Shown piece after piece: positions 1 through 6,600 of a stretch of DNA of 6,970 bases (position 1 is its first letter; each line of letters opens with the position of its first letter). Source of the stretch: JAGDXZ01 sp049965975 (lineage in GTDB: Archaea; Micrarchaeota; Micrarchaeia; Micrarchaeales; CABMGC01); NCBI GenBank assembly GCA_049965975.1, contig JBMFVN010000039.1, positions 1 to 6,970 of the forward strand. The letters run 5' to 3'. The notes under the pieces are model-generated. The model searched no databases. It saw only the letters and a list, made by a program, of their open reading frames with translations, and was not told the DNA's origin. A program made the position numbers and the translations under genes.

Positions 1-461
1 TCATCGGCCACAAAAGCAAGGCCTATGTTGTAGCGTGTATTTGCCTTTGACTCTAAAAGAGCCTTTGCTGCAAACAGGCTCGAGATTATTCCCTGCCCGT
101 TGTCAGACGAGCCTCTGCCATAAAGCTTGCCAGACTCAACATAAGCATCGAAAGGATCATGGTGCCAAAGCGACAAGTCGCCGGGCGAGACAGTATCCAG
201 GTGGCTAAGAATCCATATCGTTGATTTGCTGTTGCCGTGCTTTGCCACAAGGTTGGAACGCACGGTGCCTGTTTCATCCTTATAGTCGAATCTGCGCACA
301 TGCAAGCCAAGTGCATCGAGCTTGCGCTCTACAAAATCAGCCCGCTTGCTTTCCCCTTTTCCTCCTGAAGAAGGCGCTATTGCAGGAATGGCTATTATAT
401 CGCTCATTGTTTTGATCATTTCAGCTTTGTAGCGGTTTACAAGCTCATCAATGTCTGGCAT
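1..461 (-). CDS. M20 family metallo-amidohydrolase (ArgE/DapE/peptidase-like), N-terminal part, cut by window edge
   Basis: Reading minus from an ATG at 461-459, 153 codons stay open to the left edge, ending in VAD with the next codon beginning GA. The protein shows the M20 zinc-hydrolase signature. SHLDTV (about residues 86-91) supplies a metal-binding His87 and the nearby acidic Asp89. GKLYGRGSSDNGQG (about 111-124) supplies the metal-bridging Asp120. GDLSLWHHDPF (94-104) is the usual linker between them. The edge falls right where the family's VADEE catalytic glutamates should be, so they are probably just outside. Family members hydrolyse amide bonds in the cytoplasm: N-acyl amino acids, succinyl-diaminopimelate or small peptides. 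The substrate cannot be told from this part. The family is usually 350-450 residues, so about a third is visible. It is divergent from the MFS gene, with 107 bases between starts. No good Shine-Dalgarno precedes the ATG, consistent with a leaderless transcript. The family call is firm; the specific enzyme is not. Confidence 0.88.
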   Translation of the reverse strand, partial: MPDIDELVNRYKAEMIKTMSDIIAIPAIAPSSGGKGESKRADFVERKLDALGLHVRRFDYKDETGTVRSNLVAKHGNSKSTIWILSHLDTVSPGDLSLWHHDPFDAYVESGKLYGRGSSDNGQGIISSLFAAKALLESKANTRYNIGLAFVAD

Positions 462-482
462 ACTCTAATATTTATGAATAAG

Positions 483-490
483 CATAAAAA
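483..490 (-). promoter_or_regulatory. TATA-like box for the M20 gene
   Basis: On the minus strand this reads TTTTTATG and lies about 22-29 bases upstream of the ATG at 461. That is where an archaeal TATA box would sit for a leaderless transcript. No strong BRE is visible next to it. The assignment rests on composition and spacing only. Confidence 0.3.
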
Positions 491-543
491 CCTGAGCGAA
501 AAACAAAAACAAGCAATTGACTAACCGAGCAATAACAAATAAA

Positions 544-562
544 AGCAAATGCTGCATTTGCT
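544..562. promoter_or_regulatory. Perfect 19-bp palindrome upstream of the MFS gene, candidate operator
   Basis: AGCAAATGC-T-GCATTTGCT is a perfect inverted repeat with 9-bp arms around one central base. It ends six bases before the MFS start codon at 569. An A/T-rich stretch at 531-543 (AATAACAAATAAA) could be the TATA element. If so, transcription would begin near 560-568 and the palindrome would lie between the TATA element and the initiation site. That is a typical place for an archaeal repressor to block RNA polymerase recruitment. The one-base centre fits a dimeric helix-turn-helix protein better than an RNA hairpin. A role as operator is inference; no regulator gene is in view. Confidence 0.45.
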
Positions 563-568
563 AATTCT

Positions 569-1864
569 ATGCGGTCAAAAGAGAAAGGCACACTCAGTAG
601 GATACACTGGCTTTTGTCCACAATAGCGTCTATGGGCGTATTTCTCGACGGATATGACCTTTCGGTAATATCATTCTCGGTCATACTCATCGCACAAACA
701 TTCAATTTCACAGAGCGGAGCAATCCTCTCATTTACGGCCTTGTACTGTCGAGCGCACTCATAGGCATGGCTCTTGGCGGCTTCAGCTTCGGCTACTTCT
801 CTGACAAGCTAGGCAGAAAAGCAGTATTTGCGATAGACCTTTTATTTTTCATAGTGTTTGCAGGCTTGTCAAGCATAGCAACAAGCGTCTATTGGCTCAT
901 AGTGGCAAGGCTGCTGATGGGCGTAGGCATAGGCGCAGATTATCCAATAAGCTCAAGCCTGATATCAGAGCTTTCTCCAGCTAAAAAGAGGGGCATGCTG
1001 CTAATGTTTGGCATAATGTTCTACTGGCTTGGCACGATGCTTGCTGGAATAGTCAATTACTTTTCCCTAAGCCTTGGCGCCTCGCTCTCCTGGCGCGTTG
1101 CTCTTGCTGCTGGAGCCCTGATAGCAGTGCCTGTGGTAATAGCAAGAGGCTACATGCCTGAATCAGCAAGATGGCTTTATGCAAAGCACAAAAACGAAGA
1201 AGCTGAAAAGGTAGAGAAAAGGCTAAGCCTAAGAGTGGGCAAGCAGACCGAGTACGAAACTAGGGAGCTCTTCGGCAAATATGCAAGACAGTTTGCATTT
1301 GTAGCAATAGCATGGTTCTCGTTCGACATTGGGTCTTATGGGCTTGGCTTCTACACGTCTACGCTTTACAAAGCATATGGCATAAGCAATCTGCATGCAA
1401 TTGCTTTGTTCACTGTGCTTACTGCACCTTTTCCAATACTCTCATATGTGCTGCTTATGAGACTGCTTGATAAAAAGGGAAGAAAAACACCAAGTATAGT
1501 GGGCTTTGCAATAATGGCTGTTGTACTTCTGCTTGTAGAGCCGTTGATAAAGCTTAACGTCTATCTGCTTCTGCCCCTTTTCATAATTTTTGCCTTCTTT
1601 GAGCAGTGGCCCGGAGGCATACTGAGCTTTGCCTATTCGGTCGAGCTTTTTCCAACGTCTATAAGGGGCTTCTCGCAGGGCCTAGCAACTTCGATAAGCA
1701 GGATAGGCGCGCTGCTTGGCGTGCTCCTGTTCCCTGTACTCGCTGTTCTGGGCTTATTCTATGCCACTTGCTTTTTTGCCGCGTTCGTCTTGCTCGCTCT
1801 TGTAGTCACAGTACTCCTTGCCCCTGAGACAAAATCAAAGACCCTTGAAGAGCTGTCAAGCTAG
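569..1864 (+). CDS. MFS transporter, metabolite/sugar:H+ symporter-like
   Basis: The 431-residue product is strongly hydrophobic, with about 12 membrane segments in two halves and a charged central loop (about 203-240), the standard major facilitator design. Residues GVFLDGYD (23-30) form an acidic first helix as in metabolite:H+ and phosphate:H+ symporters. GYFSDKLGRK (75-84) is MFS motif A between helices 2 and 3, and DKKGRK (301-306) is its second-half counterpart. ARLLMGVGIGADYP (113-126) is the helix 4 motif with Arg114. PESARW (197-202), VELFPTSIRG (358-367) and PETKSKTLEE (419-428) match sugar-porter family signatures. It acts in the cytoplasmic membrane. The substrate may be a sugar, organic acid or phosphate and cannot be chosen from sequence. 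The ATG at 569 is the only sensible start: the ATG at 549 is out of frame and lies inside the palindrome. Its stop shares CTAG with the convergent phosphoribosyltransferase gene. Confidence 0.9.
   Translation: MRSKEKGTLSRIHWLLSTIASMGVFLDGYDLSVISFSVILIAQTFNFTERSNPLIYGLVLSSALIGMALGGFSFGYFSDKLGRKAVFAIDLLFFIVFAGLSSIATSVYWLIVARLLMGVGIGADYPISSSLISELSPAKKRGMLLMFGIMFYWLGTMLAGIVNYFSLSLGASLSWRVALAAGALIAVPVVIARGYMPESARWLYAKHKNEEAEKVEKRLSLRVGKQTEYETRELFGKYARQFAFVAIAWFSFDIGSYGLGFYTSTLYKAYGISNLHAIALFTVLTAPFPILSYVLLMRLLDKKGRKTPSIVGFAIMAVVLLLVEPLIKLNVYLLLPLFIIFAFFEQWPGGILSFAYSVELFPTSIRGFSQGLATSISRIGALLGVLLFPVLAVLGLFYATCFFAAFVLLALVVTVLLAPETKSKTLEELSS
1861..1864. other. Shared CTAG: overlapping stop codons of convergent genes
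   Basis: The MFS gene ends in TAG at 1862-1864. The minus-strand phosphoribosyltransferase ends in TAG read from 1863 to 1861. Because CTAG is its own reverse complement, one tetranucleotide supplies both stops. No spacer remains for a terminator of either gene, so any terminator must lie inside the opposing coding region. Confidence 0.9.
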
Positions 1865-2400
1865 TCTTTTCTTCTCAGTGCCTCAAGACCTTCCTCGTTG
1901 CCAGATTTCAAGAAGCTTTCCCTGGTCTCGTGCATTTCGTAGTAAAAAATAACCCAGGTATTTGAGCTGCACTCTAGAGCGTACGCATCAGGCTTATCCT
2001 TTACCAGATTCTTGTCCTTGTATATAAGCACAGCAGTTACCAGCTCGACTTTAGATTCTTTCAAAATGGCTGCCTTCACCTTTGACAGCGTGTTGCCAGT
2101 GTCAAAAATGTCGTCGACAAGCAGGTATGTCTTGCCTGCCGTCAATTTTGGAACGCTTTTCAGCTCAAGCTCGCTCTGCTCGCCAATATCCTTGTAGGAT
2201 CTTGCATCAACAGCATAAAGCTTTCGAATATCCAAGGAATCGCTAAGAAGCCTGGCAAGTGTCATGCCTCCTCTTTGAATATACACAATACCTTCTATTT
2301 GCTTGTTGAGCCCTTTGATTTTTTCTGCAAGCTCCTCTGCATGTTTGTTGTATTGTTCGCAGTCTATCTTCAGATAACGCTTAAATGTCTCTGATCCCAT
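1861..2400 (-). CDS. Purine-type phosphoribosyltransferase (archaeal Gpt/HPRT-like)
   Basis: The 179-residue product carries the PRPP-binding signature of type I phosphoribosyltransferases, LLVDDIFDTGNT (residues 93-104), with the paired acidic residues and the TG turn that hold ribose-phosphate. An upstream RGG (43-45) fits the pyrophosphate loop, and SYKDIG (68-73) lies in the flexible hood region. The C-terminal WVIFYYE (149-155) resembles the WIIFPWE-type segment of archaeal xanthine/guanine phosphoribosyltransferases, which contributes to base recognition. The enzyme would join a nucleobase to PRPP to make a nucleotide and pyrophosphate in the cytoplasm. Guanine, xanthine or hypoxanthine are likely substrates, but which one is not visible. 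The ATG at 2400 is chosen because the frame's extension to 2580 has no family similarity and would run into carA. That start also lies about 25 bases from a TTTAAA box, fitting a leaderless mRNA. It is divergent from carAB, another user of nucleotide precursors, and convergent with the MFS gene. Confidence 0.85.
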   Translation of the reverse strand: MGSETFKRYLKIDCEQYNKHAEELAEKIKGLNKQIEGIVYIQRGGMTLARLLSDSLDIRKLYAVDARSYKDIGEQSELELKSVPKLTAGKTYLLVDDIFDTGNTLSKVKAAILKESKVELVTAVLIYKDKNLVKDKPDAYALECSSNTWVIFYYEMHETRESFLKSGNEEGLEALRRKD

Positions 2401-2415
2401 ATATGCTTGTAATTG

Positions 2416-2430
2416 AAAAAGCTTTAAATT
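2416..2430. promoter_or_regulatory. BRE/TATA element of carA, possibly shared with the divergent phosphoribosyltransferase gene
   Basis: On the plus strand AAAAAGCTTTAAATT matches an archaeal BRE plus TATA (purine-rich AAAAAGC followed by TTTAAA at 2423-2428). It would place a carA transcript start near 2450, leaving a leader of about 20 bases. TTTAAA is palindromic and also lies about 23-28 bases upstream of the minus-strand start at 2400, preceded there by GAAATAA. One core box could therefore serve both directions, with the minus-strand message leaderless. The element is the only good TATA candidate in the 68-base region; dual use is inference. Confidence 0.5.
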
Positions 2431-2459
2431 ATTTCGTAAGCTAATAAGTAATTGGCATT

Positions 2460-2465
2460 GGGGAG
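2460..2465 (+). promoter_or_regulatory. Possible ribosome binding site of carA
   Basis: GGGGAG lies three bases before the carA ATG at 2469 and could pair with the CCUCC of archaeal 16S rRNA, although the spacing is shorter than usual. It supports 2469 as the start. Confidence 0.35.
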
Positions 2466-2468
2466 CCA

Positions 2469-3185
2469 ATGGGTAAAATTCAAAAGACCCACTTGTACTT
2501 GGAAGACGGAACCGAAATAGAGGGCATAGGTTTTGGTGCCAACAAAATTGCAAAAGGCGAGATAGTTTTCTCGACAGCAATGAACGGCTACCCAGAGGCG
2601 CTTACCGATCCTTCATATAAAGGTCAGATACTTATACTCACGCAGCCTCACATCGGCAACTACGGCGTTCCTAAGCAGCAGTGGGAAGAGGGCATTCTCT
2701 CGAATTTTGAATCAGAGCACATAATGGTAGAAGGCCTTGTGATAAGTAAGCTCACTGAAGGCGACAAGTGGAATTCCGAGATGACACTTGATGCATGGCT
2801 TAAAAAGGAAGGCGTTCCTGGAATCTACGACGTTGATACCAGAATGCTTGTCAAAAGGATAAGGGAAAAGGGCAGCATGAACGCAATACTTGGCAACGCC
2901 TCGCAGGCTGAGCGCAGGTTCGAGGATTACACAAAGATAAACTTCATAGACAAGGTAAGCACAAAGAAGCCGATAGTATACGACAATACGGGCAAAAACA
3001 TAGTAGTGGTCGACATGGGAGTAAAGCATGGCATACTACAAGAGCTTTACGGCTTAGGCTACACGCTAACAAGGGTCCCTTATTCATTCAATGCAGACAA
3101 AATAATGAGCTATGATCCTTCTGGAATTGTGTTTAGCAACGGGCCAGGCAATCCTCTGCTGCTGGATGAGCAGACAAAAACTTAG
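2469..3185 (+). CDS. carA: Carbamoyl-phosphate synthase small subunit, 5' part (gene split by assembly artefact)
   Basis: This frame encodes 238 residues of the glutamine-hydrolysing subunit, then stops at a TAG (3183-3185) created by foreign sequence. Seen are the CarA N-terminal domain (about 1-150), with GEIVFSTAMNGYPEALTDPS (30-49) and GIYDVDTRMLVKRIREKGSM (118-137), and the start of the class I glutamine amidotransferase domain, with VDMGVKHGIL (181-190) and the oxyanion-loop motif SNGPGNP (223-229). The catalytic Cys and His are missing here and lie in the 3' part. True coding ends in the 22-base repeat at 3162-3183. Joining codon 238 (ending at 3182) to TTC at 3268 gives a continuous 358-residue CarA, a normal family length of about 350-380. 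With CarB the subunit channels ammonia from glutamine into carbamoyl phosphate for pyrimidines and arginine. It is first in a carA-carB operon. Confidence 0.93.
   Translation: MGKIQKTHLYLEDGTEIEGIGFGANKIAKGEIVFSTAMNGYPEALTDPSYKGQILILTQPHIGNYGVPKQQWEEGILSNFESEHIMVEGLVISKLTEGDKWNSEMTLDAWLKKEGVPGIYDVDTRMLVKRIREKGSMNAILGNASQAERRFEDYTKINFIDKVSTKKPIVYDNTGKNIVVVDMGVKHGILQELYGLGYTLTRVPYSFNADKIMSYDPSGIVFSNGPGNPLLLDEQTKT
3162..3183 (+). repeat. First copy of a 22-base direct repeat flanking the gap (carA codons)
   Basis: CTGGATGAGCAG plus the following ten bases, encoding LDEQTKT of CarA, recur exactly at 3247-3268. Both copies are in the carA reading frame locally, but they are 85 bases apart as printed, so the frames do not match across the gap. 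This is what an unmerged overlap between two contig ends looks like. Confidence 0.95.
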
Positions 3186-3236
3186 TCCAAATCACACTCA
3201 GGATCTGGATTTTCAAGGTTTATAGTTGGTGGTATT
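3184..3236 (-). pseudogene. Foreign fabF fragment (beta-ketoacyl-ACP synthase II C-terminal segment) at a chimeric contig end
   Basis: Read on the minus strand from 3235 to 3185, these bases encode IPPTINLENPDPECDLD. I recognise this as the conserved near-C-terminal segment of bacterial FabF, which normally continues YVPN. The next bases on the minus strand are TA (3184-3183) and then carA sequence, so the join falls inside the expected Tyr codon with one to three bases of shared sequence. FabF belongs to bacterial type II fatty acid synthesis, which most archaea lack. The fragment has no start, no stop of its own and no promoter, and it lies inside carA. I infer it is sequence from another organism joined during library preparation, amplification or assembly. 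It should not be taken as a gene of this genome. Confidence 0.8.
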
Positions 3237-3246
3237 NNNNNNNNNN
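3237..3246. other. Assembly gap, 10 Ns
   Basis: Ten N bases, a typical placeholder for a scaffold join of unknown or negative size. The repeat on both sides suggests the real gap size is negative: the contigs overlap by 22 bases. Confidence 0.97.
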
Positions 3247-3268
3247 CTGGATGAGCAGACAAAAACTT
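3247..3268 (+). repeat. Second copy of the 22-base direct repeat flanking the gap
   Basis: This is identical to 3162-3183 and is the first sequence after the gap. The right-hand contig therefore appears to start exactly where its overlap with the left contig begins. Confidence 0.95.
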
Positions 3269-3630
3269 TCTCCGACTTGCTTGAATACAAAATTCCCATA
3301 TTAGGCATCTGCCTTGGGCATCAGATAGCAATGCGCGCGCTCGGCTACAAAATAAGCAAGATGAAATTTGGCCACAGGGCGATAAACAAGGCAGTAGTAG
3401 ATATGCACACAGGCAAGGCCTACATAACTACGCATAACCACGGCTATGCGGTAAACGCGGCGGACATGCCCAAAAAAGAGATTTGGTTCATAGACCCTGA
3501 TGACAAGACTGTAGAGGGCACATACTATGCCAGCAAGAAGCTCATAACAACACAGTTCCATCCAGAGGCGAGGCCTGGCACAGGCGATGCGAAATTCATA
3601 TTCAACTTGTTCCAGAAGCTGGTTGGTTGA
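3247..3630 (+). CDS. carA: Carbamoyl-phosphate synthase small subunit, 3' part (glutamine amidotransferase domain)
   Basis: This is the C-terminal part of CarA. The frame nominally stays open from a TTG at 3226, but those bases and the Ns are not carA; real coding begins with the repeat (LDEQTKT) and continues FSDLLEYKIPILGICLGHQ. Numbered on the rejoined 358-residue protein, the nucleophile is Cys253 in GICLGHQ, with His336 and Glu338 in QFHPEA completing the class I amidotransferase triad. NHGYAV (295-300) matches the conserved NHGFAV segment, and FGHRAINK replaces the more common GHRGGNH. All catalytic residues are present, so the rejoined enzyme should hydrolyse glutamine and pass ammonia to CarB. 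The stop TGA (3628-3630) overlaps the TTG start of carB, as expected for co-translated subunits of one complex. The piece alone has no genuine start. Confidence 0.93.
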   Translation: MDEQTKTFSDLLEYKIPILGICLGHQIAMRALGYKISKMKFGHRAINKAVVDMHTGKAYITTHNHGYAVNAADMPKKEIWFIDPDDKTVEGTYYASKKLITTQFHPEARPGTGDAKFIFNLFQKLVG

Positions 3631-6600
3631 CAATCAAAAAGCCAAAAAAGATCCTTTTGCTAGGCTCAGGCGCCATAAAAATAGCAGAAGCCGCAGAGTT
3701 TGACTACAGTGGCAGTCAGGCCTTGAAGGCGTTCAAAGAAGAAGGGATACAGACTGTGCTTGTCAATCCGAACATAGCAACGGTGCAGACAAGCTATCTA
3801 AATGCTGACAAGGTTTACCTGCTTCCAATTAACAAGGAATTCGTAGAAAAGGTAATAGAGCAGGAAAGGCCAGATGCAATAGCGCTCGGATTTGGCGGAC
3901 AGAGTGCACTCACCACAGGAGTAGAGCTTTACAAGAGCGGGGTGCTCAAAAAATACAATATAAGAGTAATAGGCACAAGCATAAAGGCCATCGAGAGCGC
4001 GCTCAGCAGGGAGAAATTCAGGCAGACAATGCTAAAGGCAAGAATACCCATACCAAGAAGCCTATCGGCAAAGACCGAAAAAGAGGCTATTGAAGCTGCT
4101 GAAAAGCTCGGGTTCCCGCTAATGCTTAGAGTAAGCTTCAACCTTGGCGGCAGGGGCTCTGCAGTGGTAAGAAGCCTGGGCGAACTGAAGGACTGGCTTA
4201 AGAACGCTTTTGCGCAAACAAGCATACACGAAATATTGCTTGAAGAATACTTGGAAGGCTGGAAGGAGATAGAATACGAAGTCGTGAGAGACTCGCAGGA
4301 CAATGTTGCAGTTGTGGCATGCTTGGAAAAGCTCGACCCAATGGGCGTGCATACAGGGGAAGGAACAGTTGTAACGCCGGCCCAAACCCTTGACAACTAT
4401 GAATATCAAAGAATGAGAACAACGGCAATACAGATAGCAAGGGCTGTCGGCATAGTCGGGGAGTGCAACGTGCAATTTGCACTAGATACCAAAAGCCACG
4501 CCTTTTATGCCATAGAAACAAACCCTAGAATGTCAAGATCAAGCGCGCTTGCAAGCAAGGCCACAGGTTACCCGCTTGCATACGTTAGCGCAAAACTTGC
4601 CTTGGGCTACAGGCTTTACGAAATACAAAACAGCGTTTCTAAGGCCACTACTGCATTTTTCGAGCCCAGCCTTGATTACATAGTTGTAAAAATACCAAGG
4701 TGGGATTTCAGCAAGTTCGAAAACATAAGGCAGACAATAAGCACAGAAATGAGAAGCATAGGAGAAGTGATGGGAATAGGAAGAAGCTTCGAGGAAGCGC
4801 TACAAAAAACTATAAGGATGCTTGACATAGGCGAGCCGGGCCTTGTTAACGGCTCAGTATACAACAGCAGCATGCCAAGAAAGGAGCTTGTAAACGCCCT
4901 TTTGGAAAGGCGGCCCTATTGGTTCCTCTACGCTGCAAAGGCCTTTAAGGAAGGCTATTCTGTAGAATACATAAACAAGCTCACTCATGTCGATCCTTAT
5001 TTCCTTAACAAAATAAAGCAAATAGTTGAGCTGTATGAGAGCAGTAAAAGGAAGAACTTCAGCAACTATGCAGAACTCAAGAAATACGGATTTAGCGACG
5101 AAGAACTTGGCATAAGGCCAAGGAAAAAGCTTCTGCCAAGCATAAAGCAGATAGATACACTTGCTGGAGAATGGCCTGCGCATGCCAACTACATTTACAC
5201 TACATACAACGGCAGCGAAGACGACATAGTGTTCGACAAGACAAAAAGAAAGCTTCTCGTGCTCGGCGCTGGCGGCTTCAGGATAGGGGTAAGCGTAGAG
5301 TTTGACTGGAGCGCGGTTTCACTTGTAAACGCAGCAAGAAAGTACTTCGACGAAGTAGCCATACTCAACTACAACCCCGAAACAGTTTCGACAGACTGGG
5401 ACATTTCTGAAAAGCTGTACTTCGACGAGGTAACTCCAGAAACGATAACAGCAATAGCAAAAAAGGAAGGCATAGACAAGGTGGTTGTTTTTGGAGCTGG
5501 GCAGATAGGCAACAATATTGCAGTCGCGCTCAAGAAGGCAGGCATGCGGCTTGTGGGCACAGATGCAAAGTCGATAGACATAGCCGAGGAGCGCAGCAAG
5601 TTCTCAGACCTGCTGGGCAGGCTTGGCATAAAGCAGCCTGAATGGGTCGTTGCAAAAACAGAGCATGAGATAGAGGAATTTATAGACCAGATTGGCTTTC
5701 CGGTATTGATAAGGCCGAGCTACGTGCTAAGCGGCACAAAAATGAAAATCGCCAACAACTGGGAAGAACTTGAAAAGTATCTGCATGACATAAAGTACAA
5801 CACAAACCAGAAGCACTCGATCGTAATAACAAAGTTCATAAAAAATGGCGTAGAAGCCGAGCTAGACTGTGCAAGCGACGGCAAAAACGTTATAGGAGTA
5901 ACGATGAGGCATATAGAAGAGGCAGGTGTGCATAGCGGTGACGCTACAATAGTGACGCCTTTCGAAGGCAAGCCTGCCGAGAAAATGCACGACATAGCTC
6001 TCGGGCTTGCAAACGCGCTTAACATAAAAGGCGCTTTCAACCTTCAGTTCGTAATACAGAACGAAGAGCCTTATGTCATAGAGCTCAATCTAAGGGCAAG
6101 CAGGTCGATGCCTTTCTCAAGCAAGTCTGTAGGCATAAACTTAATAGACTACGCGCTGCAAGGCATATTTGGAAAATTCAAATGGCACGGCTTTTACGAG
6201 CCGCAGCATAGAAGCTATGCTGTGAAATCGCCTCAGTTCTCGTGGTCGCAGCTTAGGGGAGCGTATCCATATCTTAGCCCAGAGATGAAAAGCACAGGCG
6301 AAGTGGCGGCGTTCGGCAAAGATCTGTACGACGCTCTTGCAAAAAGCTGGCTTGCAGCTACGCCAAATAGAATGCCGAGCAAAGGTGCGCTAGTATACGG
6401 CTTATCAAACATAGAAAGCCTTGACATAGCTGCTAAAAACCTTAAGAGGTATGTCGATGTTTACACCCTAGACTTCGCTCAAACCTATAATACAGAGGAG
6501 CTTACGAAGGAGCAGGCCCTTGACATGCTTAAGAATGGAAAGATAGACTTCGTTGTCACAGACAACTACATGATAAAGCAGGATTATGAAATACGAAGGC

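Noticed and set aside
2401..2580. Longer minus-strand start for the phosphoribosyltransferase at 2580
   Set aside because: The extra 60 residues have no family similarity, would overlap carA and would place the start upstream of the only good promoter element.
3226..3246. TTG at 3226 as the start of a separate glutamine amidotransferase gene
   Set aside because: It lies in the foreign fabF-derived bases and its frame runs through the Ns; the following sequence is the second half of carA.
3162..3268. Mobile-element insertion with a 22-base target-site duplication inside carA
   Set aside because: The insert end encodes a bacterial FabF segment, not a terminal repeat or transposase. The gap is a 10-N placeholder, and 22 bases is longer than most target duplications. 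An unmerged contig overlap explains everything.
3929..4521. Several long open frames on the strand opposite carB
   Set aside because: They are mirror frames of a strongly conserved carB coding region; their translations have no family features.
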